Of a stretch of DNA of 64,000 bases, positions 32,539-43,236 are shown piece after piece (position 1 is the stretch's first letter; each line of letters starts with the position of its first letter). Location: assembly GCA_029204225.1 (NCBI GenBank), contig MU832646.1:1-64000 (forward strand), written 5' to 3'. The notes beneath the pieces are model-generated. The model saw nothing but the letters and a program-made list of their open reading frames with translations. It had not been told where the DNA came from and ran no database searches. Source of the DNA: Diphasiastrum complanatum. Lineage: Eukaryota; Streptophyta; Lycopodiopsida; Lycopodiales; Lycopodiaceae. Position numbers and translations under genes: made by a program.

Positions 32539-32706
32539 CTTCCCAACTTTTTCTTTAAAACCAAGATATAGTATGAAAAAGTCATTTATGGCTTGCCAAC
32601 TTTTTCTATAAAAACCAAAGTCTAGTATGGAGCTATCATTTTTGGCTCTCCTAACTTTTTCTTCAAAACCAAATAAAGTATGGAAACATCGTTTTTGGCT
32701 CCCCTA
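32539..32706 (+). repeat. 55-bp tandem repeat, three diverged units
   Basis: Each unit begins C/TAACTTTTTCTT.AAAACCAA and ends with TTTTTGGCT or TTATGGCT. The units differ by several substitutions and indels, so the array is old. Confidence 0.8.
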
Positions 32707-32711
32707 ACTAG

Positions 32712-32714
<3 letters not shown>

Positions 32715-32768
<54 letters not shown>
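32715..32768 (+). repeat. (GA)27 microsatellite
   Basis: An uninterrupted GA repeat of 54 bases immediately after the 55-bp tandem array. Confidence 0.96.
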
Positions 32769-32770
<2 letters not shown>

Positions 32771-32861
32771 ACTGCTTCTAGGTGCGGGCGAACTTAAGAA
32801 ACATTTAGGTGCATGCTTTAAAATGATTAATAATGAACTAGTGCATGTAGGTATTTCATAA

Positions 32862-33085
32862 AAAGAAAAAGTTAAGAATTTGCGCCAAAAAACAATATCT
32901 AGCTTTTTGATCTCTTCTTCTAGCATCCAAAAAAGTTTCAATGTCAAGGCCACTCACCTAGACAAGTTGCTAAAAAGAACAAGTTAAAAGTTAGCACAAA
33001 AAGAAATCTACTTTTTTCATTCTCTTCTCCTACTATCTCAAAAAGTTTCAATGTCAAGACCACACACTTAAACAAGGTGGTAAGA
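32862..33085 (+). repeat. Diverged direct duplication, about 115 bp
   Basis: AAAAAGTTTCAATGTCAAG followed by CCAC.CAC.TA.ACAAG occurs at about 32928 and 33037, and the preceding A-rich stretches (GAAAAAGTTAAGAATTTGC, GAACAAGTTAAAAGTTAGC) also align. The second copy leads into the CT tract. Confidence 0.75.
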
Positions 33086-33092
33086 GAAATGT

Positions 33093-33095
<3 letters not shown>

Positions 33096-33163
<68 letters not shown>
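33096..33163 (+). repeat. (TC)34 microsatellite
   Basis: An uninterrupted TC repeat of 68 bases. Confidence 0.96.
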
Positions 33164-33165
<2 letters not shown>

Positions 33166-34364
33166 GCACGATACTCGAAGATATGCAACTTTACCATGTC
33201 AATATGTTGGTCACCATGATAAATGGGTTTATTTACTAACGTATGATGTATATGGTTTTTTTTTGGGGCAATGTTTAGAATTCAAATGTATGATTTCCCT
33301 CCAATTTGCACTTTATCAAAAGTCTATATAAGAGAGACATCACTTCCAAAACTCTCATTGTGCTTCTCTTTTCTCCTCCTCTTCTCCTTCTTCCTTATGT
33401 TGGCTCACTCTCGGTGGCACCCATCTATGCGCTCTTGGATCATCACAAGCACACGGACTGGTATGCCTTTATATCTAATGCTTCTCAGTTTTGATAGCAT
33501 AAGCAACATTTGCTTTTAATTACTTTGATGAGTGAATATACTATGGCAGAAGGAGGGCGTTGGATCATGATCCAGCACCCTCTGAGAAAACCATACATTG
33601 TATGCATATTTGCCACTTCGATCAGAGGTAGAGCTGTGCTAAAAATCGCGATGGTAAGCCCTCACACATTGTCGTGTGGAAGTTTCCATCGTTTCACATA
33701 ATATATATGATAATGAACATTGAAATCACATGCTTGTAGCATGCTGGCAGTGCGCTACAGCTGCATGCAAGCCCATACACTTTAGGTGGGTTGTTTGGTG
33801 CACTTTGTATGTCAACTATGTGAGGAAACTACTCGCTGGAAATGCGCTGACAACCTAGTGTTGCGCTATGCAACCCTTTACATATGTGAGTGGATTGATA
33901 CTTTTGTGTATGCATGAACTCAATCGCTGGAATAACGATTACCTCACCATCATATTGTGTGTTTGATTGAACCCATGTTCATAAAAGGTTGCAACCCTTT
34001 CAGCACTAAGAGGGTAGCGATGACCAATTTTTTTTTTTTTGAGAAGTATTGCATGCTGCTTCAACGATAATATGGTTACTTGGCTGGCCGCCAACATGAT
34101 GCTTTGTATTGAGTAATATGATGGTCACCACGTGAGGTATGATTTATGATAGAGCAATGGTGAGCAAATGCAATATGACTCTTATTGTAAACAGATCTTC
34201 CTACTACGAGGTTGCAACCCGATTCCCATATTGGAATCGGATTACGTTCTTATACAAGTATGCATTCCGAAGAACATCTTCATGAAGTTTATATATACGT
34301 TTCTGGCATTCTCTTTTTACTAAAAGTAGAGAATACATTTTGTAATGGGAATATAGTACGTCTA

Positions 34365-35446
34365 TTTTACAAGTAGAGGTGAGGAAGTCCTCCAAATCCA
34401 AGGTAGAGCCTCCAAATGTCCTCCAAGCAACCTGCAAGCTTCAAGATGCTCCCCAACTCCAAGCTAGGATGCCTCCACCTACAAGTAAGGATCTGCAAGC
34501 CTCCAAGGATCTCTCCTCCACCTGTGTCCCTACTCTTTAAACACAAAGATAGATAACAAGCTTGCCTTAAGTATTCACCACCCAACCGTAACTAGATCCA
34601 AGCTCCAAGCAAGACCTATCTAGCACCCCCTTGCTAACCATAAACAAATCACAAGCATACCACAACACCTCATAGCATACTCAAGATCCAAACCCTACTT
34701 ATGTCCTATACCATAAGCAAGATCCAAACCTTAAGCATACTACCACAAGAAAGCACTCTACACACTAGTAGCAACACTAGAGCATAAGCAAAGCAAACAA
34801 GAGAGATCTCCCCCTCCCAATGGATGCCCTACTACCCTCATATAGATGGTCCATTGACCCCTCCAATGCACTATGGAGTTCCATGCTCATCCAATGAGAG
34901 AGAGAGAGAAGCCTAGGGGAGTTAAATAATTTTCAAGAGCCTTCATAGGCTTATGGAATGTCAAGAGACTCCTTCCATAACCTATGACTCTTTGAATGCC
35001 TTTCTTGTGAGAGTTGGGAACTCAATGGACACTTTAGAGGGGCGCCCTCCTACTTGGTCCCATTGCCTAGGTTGTGCAAGTATACTTTGGTCCTAGACCA
35101 AAAAAGTGATATGGTTCAAGGTTGAGGTCCAAGGTTTAGAAAAATAGTCATCCAATGACTTTCTAACACCTCTCTAGGTTCCATACCTCCATCCAAGGCA
35201 TAGACACCTACCTGCCCTTAACCAAGGACACTAGTACCTTAACATAAGACACCTACCCTTAATACTAAGGGTACCCCTTAACCAAGGGTCACGTGACTCC
35301 ATACCTCCAACTAAAGGTATAGTCACTTGCTTGTCCTTATACAAGGGCACATACCCTTAATCTTAAGGGTACCTTGCCATTTAGCCCCCAACACTAAATG
35401 GACTATTAGGGGTCTGAAGTACTGCTAGTTACATAGGTATGTAACA
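34365..35446 (-). mobile_element. Gypsy 3' LTR, 1,082 bp
   Basis: Termini on the minus strand are TGTTACA and TTGTAAAA. It includes a segment of near-repeats with CTTAA.ACTAAGGGTACC words (35200-35370), also present in the LTR fragment at 18957-19477. The other half (34365-34910) matches 39754-40238. It holds a short GAGAGAGAGA patch near 34898. Confidence 0.9.
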
Positions 35447-35560
35447 TTCCTTCCCCCTAAACTTAAATTTTTTCTTGTAGGAAAAAATTTGGAAAATTCT
35501 TCTGGAGATCAGCCTCTTTTTCCCAGGTATCCTCTTCTTCTAATTTACCCCTCCACCTGA

Positions 35561-36301
35561 CTAAAAAAAATCTCGAAGCACTCTACTCCGTAGAGTCCTC
35601 TGCCGGCTATTAACAATCGCCTCGGGTTCAGGTGGTCCACTCGTGGACTCATCACGAAGAAGCTCCACTAGATCTTCCACAGGGACTAGGGTTTCCCCAA
35701 CCCCCAACGAGGGTTTCAACTTACTAACGTGGAAAACCGAATTAATTCCAATGTTAGCTGGAAGGTCTAGTTTGTATGCGACCTTGCTTATCACTTGGAT
35801 AACCTTAAAAGGACCGTTATACCTGGTGCCAACTTTGCACACTTACCAGTTTTCCAGCTCCTAGAGTGATTAGGGACCCTCAAGAACACCCAGTTGTTGA
35901 CCATGAATACCTTGTGCTTCCGAAATAGATCACCATAGTGTCGTGCCCTGTCTTAGGCACTACTTATGCTATCTTTAACCAGTTGTAAAATTTCTTGCAT
36001 ATCCGCAAGAAAATCAGCTGCGGCTTGCACCCGTAGGTTTTTCATGCCAACACTAATTGGTGATTGAGGTTGACATTGGGATAAATTGAGCAAAATTTGT
36101 AAGTTTGTCAACAATGACCCAAACCGAATTGTGGCCCTTCCCTATACGTGGAAGCCCAACCACAAAATCCATAGATATACCTTCCCACTTTCCTGTAGGA
36201 ATATCTAAAGGATGTAACAGGCCACTAGCTTTTAGCCTCTCTACTTTATTTAACTGGAACTTAGTACATTTAAGTACATAGGCCTCTACTTGACTTTTCA
36301 T
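35561..36301 (-). pseudogene. Gypsy integrase, catalytic core deleted
   Basis: Upper part (36301-36060): KCTKFQLNKVERLKASGLL, then ISMDFVVGLP with the first catalytic Asp, and WVIVDKLTNFAQFIP. The frame then jumps, after SITN, into a segment that corresponds to the region after the core, so the second Asp and the Glu are gone. Lower part (35842-35561): the tail GTRYNGPFKVIQVISKVAY with FHVSKLKPSLG, the usual C-terminal domain of gypsy integrase. It cannot be catalytic. Confidence 0.85.
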
Positions 36302-36322
36302 CTTAGGCCACCAAAATTGCCT

Positions 36323-37494
36323 TCAAACTAAGTCAAGCATTCTTTGTATACCCGGATGTCCTGCGCATGGACTATCATAACACTCATGCAAGATTTGGGC
36401 CCTTACAGTGTCATTTTTCGGTACACACACCTTTCCTTTATGAAACAAAATCCTGTTTCGAATTAGGAAATCCATTTCAGTATTTCCCTGATTCGAGGAA
36501 TCTTGCAAACCTGAATCGACCCTCGAAAGTACTTGTTGCCAATACTTTCCAAAAAAAAGATCGGACTCATATAGTTTTTGAAGAGACTGAAGCAACCCCA
36601 GTTCTATAACAGTAAAGCACAACTGATTAATAACCGGTAACCGACTCAAAGCATCCGCTAGAGTATTTTGACTTCCTTTACAATAACGTATAGAAAAGTC
36701 AAAAATTTGCATCTAATCAGCCCATCTAGCTTGCCTCCCCTTTAAATCTGTAGCATCACAGAAATATCGAAGAGTCTGATGATCCATCAAAAACTTCAAA
36801 TTTGGCTCCATAAAAATAATGTCGCCAAATTTTCAAGGAATGAACAATTGCAAATAGTTCCTTCTCATAGGTACAATACCTAGACTGAGCAGGATTGAGT
36901 TTCTCGCTTTCATAAGCCACAGGATGTCCATCCTACATCAAAACAGCTCCAATAGCATAATCACTGGCATCAGTCCTAACCACAAAAGCCTTATTAGAAT
37001 CGCCAATGATTAGTATTGGTGCCAAAGTGACACTTTTCTTAAGCAACACAAAACAATTATTTATATCTTTCGTCCACACCACTAGTGGACTCTTAGCCCT
37101 CCTGCTTAGCTTCTTATAGCCTTTCAAGGCTAGGGTAAGGGGAAATGCCAGTCGAGCAAATTGGGGAATATGCCGATGGAAAAATCCTACAAACCCCAAG
37201 ATAGACTTGATTTTCCGAACTGTGGTGAGAATAGGCCAATCAATAACCCTCTGGATACGATCGACCTCAATCTCCACTCCCCGTTTGGAAATCTTATGCC
37301 CCAAGCAGGACAATTTCTTCGCAAAAAAAGCCATACATAGACTCTTTGGCAAAGAGCTTTTCCCTTCTTAGGATGTCCCAGACAATCCTAAGATGCTCTT
37401 TATGTTCCGCCAAAGTCTTATTGAACACTAGGATATCATCTAAGAATACCACTACGAATCTTTTCAAATATGGCCTGAACAAATCATTCATCAT
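36323..37494 (-). pseudogene. Gypsy RT end, RNase H and integrase zinc region
   Basis: Down the minus strand: MMNDLFRPYLKRFVVVFLDD (RT active-site box VFLDD, 37494), LGHKISKRGVEIEVDRIQRV, FLGFVGFFHRHIPQFARLAF, FVVRTDASDYAIGAVLM (RNase H start, 36933), then RNase H in a decayed frame, and MQIFDFSIRYCKGSQNTLAD to CAGHPGIQRMLDLV (36712-36323), which carries an intact-looking integrase zinc segment. A frameshift near 37310 breaks RT, and a stop near 36715 separates RNase H. Confidence 0.88.
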
Positions 37495-37625
37495 CTATTG
37501 GAAAGTTGTCGGTGCATTGGTCAAACCAAAAGGCAACACCAAAAATTCGTAGTGACCAAAGCGAGTTCAAAACCCGATTTTCGGTGTATCTTATGCCTTA
37601 ATGCGTATCTGATGGAATCCCGACC

Positions 37626-37860
37626 TTAGACCGATTTCTTTTTCAGATGCAGACAGAGGTCCACAGATGACACAGAGGACAAATCTATCTTGGTAAAGTA
37701 CCCAACACCACCAAGATAATCTATTAGGTCATCCATCCGCAGCAGTGGATATATATTCTTAACGGTTACCTTGTTCAATTTCTTTACTTTTAATGCACAT
37801 AAGATCATTAAGTCCAAAGACTAAATAACTATGGACAAAATACATCCATCTCATTACTTC
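37626..37860 (-). pseudogene. Gypsy RT fragment across an internal deletion
   Basis: The frame contains KLNKVTVKN and [12 protein letters not shown], where the first catalytic Asp of RT stands, but it is joined directly to the sequence just after gag. Compared with the plus-strand copy, about 800 bases (protease, linker and N-terminal RT) are missing, and the junction lies in a short repeated AAAG/TAAAG stretch. Downstream it is further broken near 37600. Confidence 0.8.
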
Positions 37861-37888
37861 GAGATAGATTACCTAAGGTAGAAGCTGA

Positions 37889-38779
37889 TTATTTGACGCA
37901 ATCTCGTGCAAGGTGATCCTTGCCATTGCACTTGAAGCACAGGTTCTTCTTACGAACTTCAGTTTTATCATTGCCACCATGATGGTTTTTAAAGTTTTTC
38001 TTGGTTTTCTTAGGATTGTTGGAATTGGGATGTGTTTCACTAACAACTTCCCTATCCTTCCTCTTAAATTGAAAACTTTTTTTCTGCTCATTAGGCTGTT
38101 GAACCCTAGGTGGCTTAGGTGTGTCATCAAAGTATTTTGCAGTCCTAATAGCATCTTCTAGGGTTTTTGGATGGTTCCTACGAACATCCACTTGATAATC
38201 TTTTGGTAACCCATCAATGAACGTTAACATTTGTACCTTAGGCAGAATATCACTATAAAGTGGATTCAGGTACTCATGAAAATCTTGAATAAATTGTTCC
38301 AAACCTTTATTCATGGTTAGATGACTCAACTTTTGGAAGTGTTCATAGTCATCTAAAAGTGGTAGAAAATAATCCCTAAAAAGCTTGCAAAAATCATCCC
38401 ATGTACAAGGTTGATTGCCCTTTACAACTAAGTCATCCCACCAAACTAAGGCTCTTCCTTCAAGGAACATGGTGACAATGAATAACTTTTCAGATTCAGG
38501 GAATTGGTTCATGGCAAAGTATTTGTTCCAAACATTTAGCCAAGAACTTACTACTTGTAAGTTCCTATCTTTCTTCTCCCCCTTAAACACTTTTACGGGA
38601 GGTGGAGCTACATGCTTCTTCTGGTTGGCTAACCTAGACTCTAAGTCTTGGTTTCTTTGATTAGTTTCAAGAAGCTGCTTATTAGTGGCTTGAATTTGTT
38701 GGTATAAAAGTTCAAGAGCTTGTGCCACATTGGATGGGTTTGATAGATCAAATGTTGGATTTTCATTGGTTTGATCCAT
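37889..38779 (-). CDS. Ty3/gypsy gag, intact open frame
   Basis: 296 codons from MDQTNENPTFDLSNPSNVAQ to a zinc knuckle CFKCNGKDHLARDC (CX2CX4HX4C) near residue 280. The coiled-coil-like stretch with TNKQLLETNQRNQDLESRL (residues about 34-52) and the gag core WWDDLVVKGNQPCTWDDF precede it, followed by VDVRRNHPKTLEDAIRTAK. It is the only TE protein in the window that is open from start to end. The first Met is chosen because it is the first in frame after the leader and matches the plus copy. It would assemble the virus-like particle if expressed. Confidence 0.9.
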   Translation of the reverse strand: MDQTNENPTFDLSNPSNVAQALELLYQQIQATNKQLLETNQRNQDLESRLANQKKHVAPPPVKVFKGEKKDRNLQVVSSWLNVWNKYFAMNQFPESEKLFIVTMFLEGRALVWWDDLVVKGNQPCTWDDFCKLFRDYFLPLLDDYEHFQKLSHLTMNKGLEQFIQDFHEYLNPLYSDILPKVQMLTFIDGLPKDYQVDVRRNHPKTLEDAIRTAKYFDDTPKPPRVQQPNEQKKSFQFKRKDREVVSETHPNSNNPKKTKKNFKNHHGGNDKTEVRKKNLCFKCNGKDHLARDCVK

Positions 38780-39740
38780 TGGGGTTGCTTGTGTGTTTTC
38801 CTATTATGCAAATACAACAACAAGTGCTCAAATTAGAATGATAGAAATGCTTCAATTGTTACATCCAATGCAAATAAAAAGCATTTACTTCTATTCATTC
38901 AACCTTATTGTTTGTAAGCTCAATCCAGCCTACTATTTGCAAGCTTAATCCAAGCTTAAGAGGAAAACAACAACAAGCTACATTTGCCTTAATCAAAAGA
39001 AAAAATGAAAACCAAATCTTTATGTAAACTTCAATCAACTAATCCAAGCTAATGTTAACATAAAGTTTCCATTCCAATTCAGATTCCATTTGTCATTTCA
39101 AAAGCAGCCAAAACCATGAAACTAGTGTCTAGAAATGGATAACTAATGAAGCTTTATGAAAACTTCAATTTTCAGATTTAATTTTCAGATTTACAAGTCT
39201 GAAAATCAAAATTTCATAATGACAAAAAACAGAACTTCAAAACTTGTTTTGTGCACAAAGTTACACTACCATTCCCTTCCTACATTGCCATCTTCATGAA
39301 ACTAGGAGATAGAAAGGTGTAACTAATGAAGTTTGAATGAAAACTTCACTTTTCAGATCTGATTTTCAGATTTACAAATCTGAAAAACAGAACTTCAAAC
39401 ACTTCATTTATGCAAAAAAAAACACTAGTTTTGATCCTAGAGTCAATCTTTTTGTCAAAAAAATTTGTGTATGTAGAGGAAGACTTCCTCTACCCATCCC
39501 ACAAATCTTTTTTCAGAACTTTTAAAAACCCAAAGCCCACTTTAAAACTTCTCTAACATGATAAAAAATCAGCCCCTAAACAATTCTATAGGCATCACTA
39601 CTCTCCTCCAAAGAGCATTGGGTACTTCAACTACAAGGTTCCTACAACTAGAAAAGCCTATAATCTTCCCCCCAAAAAAAATTTCGTTGTGATCTTAATA
39701 GAACTTGAAGAAGGTTAGAAAGGTTACCATCCTTTGTCTA
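38780..39740 (-). other. Gypsy untranslated leader with internal repeats
   Basis: 960 bases between primer binding site and gag. Two diverged copies of a segment of about 100 bases with ATGAAACTAG.G..TAGAAA, TAACTAATGAAG and TTTTCAGAT..GATTTTCAGATTTACAA lie at about 39117-39210 and 39296-39390. The first 220 bases next to gag match 12915-13163 in the sister copy. Confidence 0.7.
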
Positions 39741-39752
39741 GCTCTGATACCA
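39741..39752 (-). promoter_or_regulatory. Gypsy primer binding site (tRNA-iMet type)
   Basis: The minus strand reads TGGTATCAGAGC, one base after the LTR end TTGTAAAA. Confidence 0.85.
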
Positions 39753-39753
39753 C

Positions 39754-40238
39754 TTTTACAAGTAGAGGTGAGGAAGTCCTCCAAATCCAAGGTAGAGCCT
39801 CCAAATGTCCTCCAAGCAACCTGCAAGCTTCAAGATGCTCCCCAACTCCAAGCTAGGATGCCTCCACCTGCAAGTAAGGATCTGCAAGCCTCCAAGGATC
39901 TATCCTCCACCTGTGTCCCTACTCTTTAAACACAAAGATAGATAACAAGTTGGCCTCAAGTATTCACCACCCAACCATAGCTAGATCCGAGCTCCAAGCA
40001 AGACCTATCTAGCACCCCCTTGCTAACCATAAACAAATCACAAGCATACCACAACACCTCATAGCATACTCAAGATCCAAACCCTACTTATGTCCCATAC
40101 CATAAGCAAGATCCAAACCTTAAGCATACTACCACAAGAAAGCACTCTACACACTAGTAGCAACAAGAGAGATCTCTTCCTCCCAATGTGCGCCCTACTA
40201 CCCTCATATAGATGGCCCATGGACCCCTCCAATGCCAG
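39754..40238 (-). mobile_element. Truncated gypsy 5' LTR
   Basis: It matches 34365-34885 nearly base for base, except for a short deletion near 40160, up to TGGACCCCTCCAATGC. After 40238 the sequence is unrelated. The first half of the LTR on the minus strand, including the promoter end, is missing. Confidence 0.88.
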
Positions 40239-40897
40239 GATCAAAACTTTAAAATCTTATGAAACTGGGCGATAGTTGGCGTACTCTTGGAAAGCATGGA
40301 TATGCTCAAGGGTTTCGAAAATGGTACTATGCCTACTATGGGTTCGGATATTGGTATGGCATGGATTTGCCCCATATCTGAGTGTCATTTCATACTATCT
40401 CTCGTTTGCTAATCGCAACTTATATAATGCAGTTGTTTTTCAATATGTATGCTTCTACTTTATAAATTGATATGGACTAGTACCATAAGACTGATCAGAA
40501 TGACGGAGTGCATTTTAAGTTGTTAAAGCTGCTAAACTTATTTTGGACATGGATAACAATTGACATTCAGCGCTGACACTTGTCTTCCTCACCTAACTTG
40601 TGTGATTTTGTGTGGTGGGATGGTGGCAGGTACCAATTGAATGTCTTGAAATTTGTTTCGCTATACAGTGCTTTCTTTCTTTGAAGTACTATATGCTTTC
40701 AGCTATATTTTACCTTGTTGAGTTATGAATAAAAGTTTCAAAAGGTTTGGTCTTGCTTTGGCAAGAGGAGCTATGTTTCGTTAATCTCTCTCTGAACATC
40801 CTTGTGGTGTAAATCCGACTATCCTTTGGTCGAGATAGTATCAAACCTTTACCTTCGTGGATTCATAGGCTAACAAAGGTTTTTTTTCATGGTTTAG
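40239..40897 (+). other. Unassigned; short aromatic-rich frame
   Basis: A 40-codon frame from 40260 reads MKLGDSWRTLGKHGYAQGFR and then KWYYAYYGFGYWYGMDLPH, with an unusually high content of Tyr and Trp. It looks like a piece of real coding sequence but I do not recognise it. Downstream, to 40897, no gene is clear; a CCTCAG acceptor-like sequence precedes the next frame. Confidence 0.3.
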
Positions 40898-41440
40898 TCC
40901 TCAGGTTGGTTTCAGGATGTTGTTGATCTTGGTTACGGGGAGCCCCTTCCTCCACCTAATCGATTCATACAAACTTTAATCTGGTGTATGAAAAGAGTTG
41001 TGATGTTGCATAGTTTTATTATTGAAAATGATCATGCTACCTATAATGCTGCTGGAAAAGAAGATAAAGTGCTTTGTATGATTGATCTCTTGGATACCTT
41101 ACACTGGGTAAAAATCTACATGGATTATGGTAAAAACCGTATTGACCCTTTAGGTATTGTGAAAATTTTTGCTGCTGATCTTGCTAGTCTTGTTGATAAA
41201 TATGAGGATGAAGAGAGATTTTATTACCAAAATATAAGAAAAGTCTTCACATGCCTTGAAAAAGAAAATGATGCCTTGTTTGCCGAACCAACGCCTACCA
41301 TTCCTGATACACCTCTCTCTCGACACCCTCTTATTTTCCTTGATGAGTTGGACGAAGATAGTGCTTTGCAACTTGAAATCTTCTCGCAAGATATCTGTGA
41401 CGTAGGAGACCAATCTACCTTCAAGTTCTGCCAAGCTTAA
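40898..41440 (+). CDS. Unrecognised ORF A (possible exon)
   Basis: Open in one frame from about 40898 (GWFQDVVDLGYGEPLPPPNR) through MKRVVMLHSFIIENDHATY to DQSTFKFCQA. A candidate splice acceptor (pyrimidines then TTTAGTCCTCAG) sits at its start, so it may be an internal exon, since there is no ATG until residue 30 or so. The composition is acidic towards the end (LDELDEDSAL). No family recognised. It lies between a truncated gypsy LTR and a copia 3' end, so it could be a host gene fragment or captured sequence. Confidence 0.35.
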   Translation, partial: SSGWFQDVVDLGYGEPLPPPNRFIQTLIWCMKRVVMLHSFIIENDHATYNAAGKEDKVLCMIDLLDTLHWVKIYMDYGKNRIDPLGIVKIFAADLASLVDKYEDEERFYYQNIRKVFTCLEKENDALFAEPTPTIPDTPLSRHPLIFLDELDEDSALQLEIFSQDICDVGDQSTFKFCQA

Positions 41441-41651
41441 AACTGTCAAATCCCTATGATCCCCAGCCAAACTGCACGTACTGCTTTCAAACTTTGAAGC
41501 CTACCCTCTGTAAACTTTCTAGCTCCCTTGCCTATAAAACTTTGGATTCTACTTGCACATCTGACTGATAAAGAAGTAAACTTGCATAGTTGCCACTTTA
41601 AATAAGAATGCTTCAGTTGGGACAACTATCGCCTTTGATAATATCATTTGC

Positions 41652-42298
41652 ATGAACCTTTTTGAACCATCTCGTTGCCCTTTTGAGCAAACCTGGGCTC
41701 GGGTTCTTGGACACTTTGACACCGATTTTAGTAGAATGAATATGCACCAGGCTAGAATCTGGAATTGGAAGAGACCCTTTTTCAAATGTAGATGTGGTGA
41801 CAAATGCAAAAACAACTTTCCCATTGTTTGCTTCAATCACGTTGTCTGGTTCATAATGAACAATCTTTGTAAGTTTTTCCCTGGTGCATCCTTGCAAAAT
41901 CAGTTGAATGCATTCTTCCTTTGGCTTCATAAGCTTGCCAGAGACATTTTCAAGTCACACCTCACTTTCTTCTTTATACGCCAGCACATGATTGATGCAT
42001 CTATAGAGCTAGCAACAAACCCCTCTGCCAAGCTACTTGCCAACCTTGGCGATGCGGAAAACATTAGAGAAATTGAACGCTGACTCAAAAGACCAAGTTT
42101 CTCCACTCTCCAAAATAAATTCTTTCAAAACTCTCATAAAAGACCTGGCTCTTTCAACTTAAACAACCCGAGTTTGGTGGTGTCTGGACAGAATATGGGA
42201 AAAAAGAAGAAGGTTTATAGTTACAAAGGTAAGGAGGGGCAAGGCAGTGCTGCAAAAGAGGATTTATCGATTAAAAAGCTGAACTTTTACAAGGATTA
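41652..42298 (+). CDS. Unrecognised ORF B with one stop
   Basis: The frame 41652-42083 reads MNLFEPSRCPFEQTW and on to a Cys cluster FKCRCGDKCKNNFPI, then NIREIER and a TGA. Beyond the stop the same frame stays open to 42298 (RPSFSTLQNKFFQNS then a basic QNMGKKKKVYSYKGKEGQG). The frame is also open upstream to NASVGTTIAFDNIIC near 41610. The other strand has an open frame over 41613-41930, so the coding strand is not certain. No family recognised. Confidence 0.3.
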
Positions 42299-42501
42299 AC
42301 TAGCTCACAGGAGGACGAGATTCTGGACAGAAGAACTCTTACTAGGAATGCGGTTGATCGACTACAACTCAACACGCACAAGGACAAGGCAAAGATCTTT
42401 TTAAACTTACATTATTGTAGTAGAATGTTTGAGACAGTTCATGTGAGACATTTTTACACTCGCATTTTATTACAGATCTTTGGCCTTATATATGAGTTAT
42501 T

Positions 42502-42912
42502 GTGTTTGCGTGGTCTTATATGCCGAATATCAAAAGTGAATGGTATTTTCGGTTTGATGTTTTATGCAATTTTGAGATTGAAAATCTACCTTTATGTTCT
42601 TGTGCTTCTCTGAAACATTTCGTAAAGTTCATTTCGGATAAATTTGATCATGTACTTACAACGGACTGCAATATAATTAGTATGCACCTCAAAAAATCAT
42701 TAGAAAAAGGACTTATTCATATTATGTTGCAACATACATGTATTTACAGTGTGGCGAATGAACTTTATGATGGTTGGTTTAAACTTATGAAGCTTTTACC
42801 TGAATGTGCAATGATAGATGATGATATTGTTTTGAATCATGCCCAATTATGTAGACTTGATGCTATTGATTTATTAGAAAGAAAAAAAATGGATTCAAGG
42901 GAATACTGTTAG
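42502..42912 (+). CDS. Unrecognised ORF C
   Basis: 136 codons, including FEIENLPLCSCASLKHFVKF and CIYSVANELYDGWFKLMKLL and ending LDAIDLLERKKMDSREYC. It has the periodic hydrophobic pattern of a helical protein and normal amino-acid composition. I do not recognise it. ORFs A, B and C share orientation and lie within 2 kb, which would fit exons of one broken gene. Directly downstream is the RNase H end of a copia element on the same strand. Confidence 0.3.
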   Translation: MFAWSYMPNIKSEWYFRFDVLCNFEIENLPLCSCASLKHFVKFISDKFDHVLTTDCNIISMHLKKSLEKGLIHIMLQHTCIYSVANELYDGWFKLMKLLPECAMIDDDIVLNHAQLCRLDAIDLLERKKMDSREYC

Positions 42913-42984
42913 TTTACAAAAAAAGATAGATGCCAATAATGAACGACAATGGTTAATCAAACATTTATACGTGGCGTAGACAAA

Positions 42985-43236
42985 GCGCAACAGCAGTATG
43001 GCTGCGAAGATTGCTTGTTGATTTAGATCAATCACAGGTGGATGCGACTACAATTTTTTGCCAAAGCTGCATTCAACTTGCCAAAAATCCAGTTCTACAT
43101 GCTCAAACCAAGCACATCGAAATACATTATCACTTTGTTCGAGAGAAAATACTTGATGGAACTAGGTATATGTAAATTTGAAAAGTTTCGTACTTTATTA
43201 GGAATAGAAGAATGTAATTTTATCATTGAGGGAGAG
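42985..43236 (+). pseudogene. Copia RNase H terminus
   Basis: In one frame near 43020-43160: FCQSCIQLAKNPVLHAQTKH followed by IEIHYHFVREKILDG, the final block of copia RNase H. Another frame then reads KFRTLLGIEECNFIIEGEC, the pol C-terminus. The polypurine tract TTGAGGGAGAG (43226-43236) follows. Everything upstream in this element is missing. Confidence 0.85.

Larger units (their letters stand above)
31961..34364. other. Intergenic DNA rich in tandem repeats
   Basis: No gene recognised. It contains a 55-bp tandem triplet (32539-32706), GA and CT microsatellites, and a diverged 110-bp duplication (32862-33085). Frames at 33077-33331 and 32944-33165 are only Ser-Leu or Arg-Glu repeats from the CT tract. 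A CTATATAAGAGAG word near 33325, followed by a CT-rich stretch, looks promoter-like but has no gene behind it. Confidence 0.4.
34365..40238 (-). mobile_element. Ty3/gypsy element with both LTRs, minus strand, defective
   Basis: The 3' LTR is 34365-35446 (1,082 bp; minus-strand start TGTTACATACC, preceded by polypurine TTTAGGGGGAAGGAA). The 5' LTR is 39754-40238 and is truncated: the last 485 bases match the 3' LTR almost base for base, then the match stops. The primer binding site is at 39741-39752. Gag is intact. Protease and the first part of RT are deleted, and the integrase core is deleted. Same family as the copy at 12915-16746. Near-identity of the two LTR ends suggests relatively recent insertion, although an old truncation removed part of the 5' LTR. 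Confidence 0.9.

Noticed and set aside
32708-33331. Ser-Leu and Arg-Glu open frames near the carrier gene
   Set aside because: Same reason: microsatellite translation.
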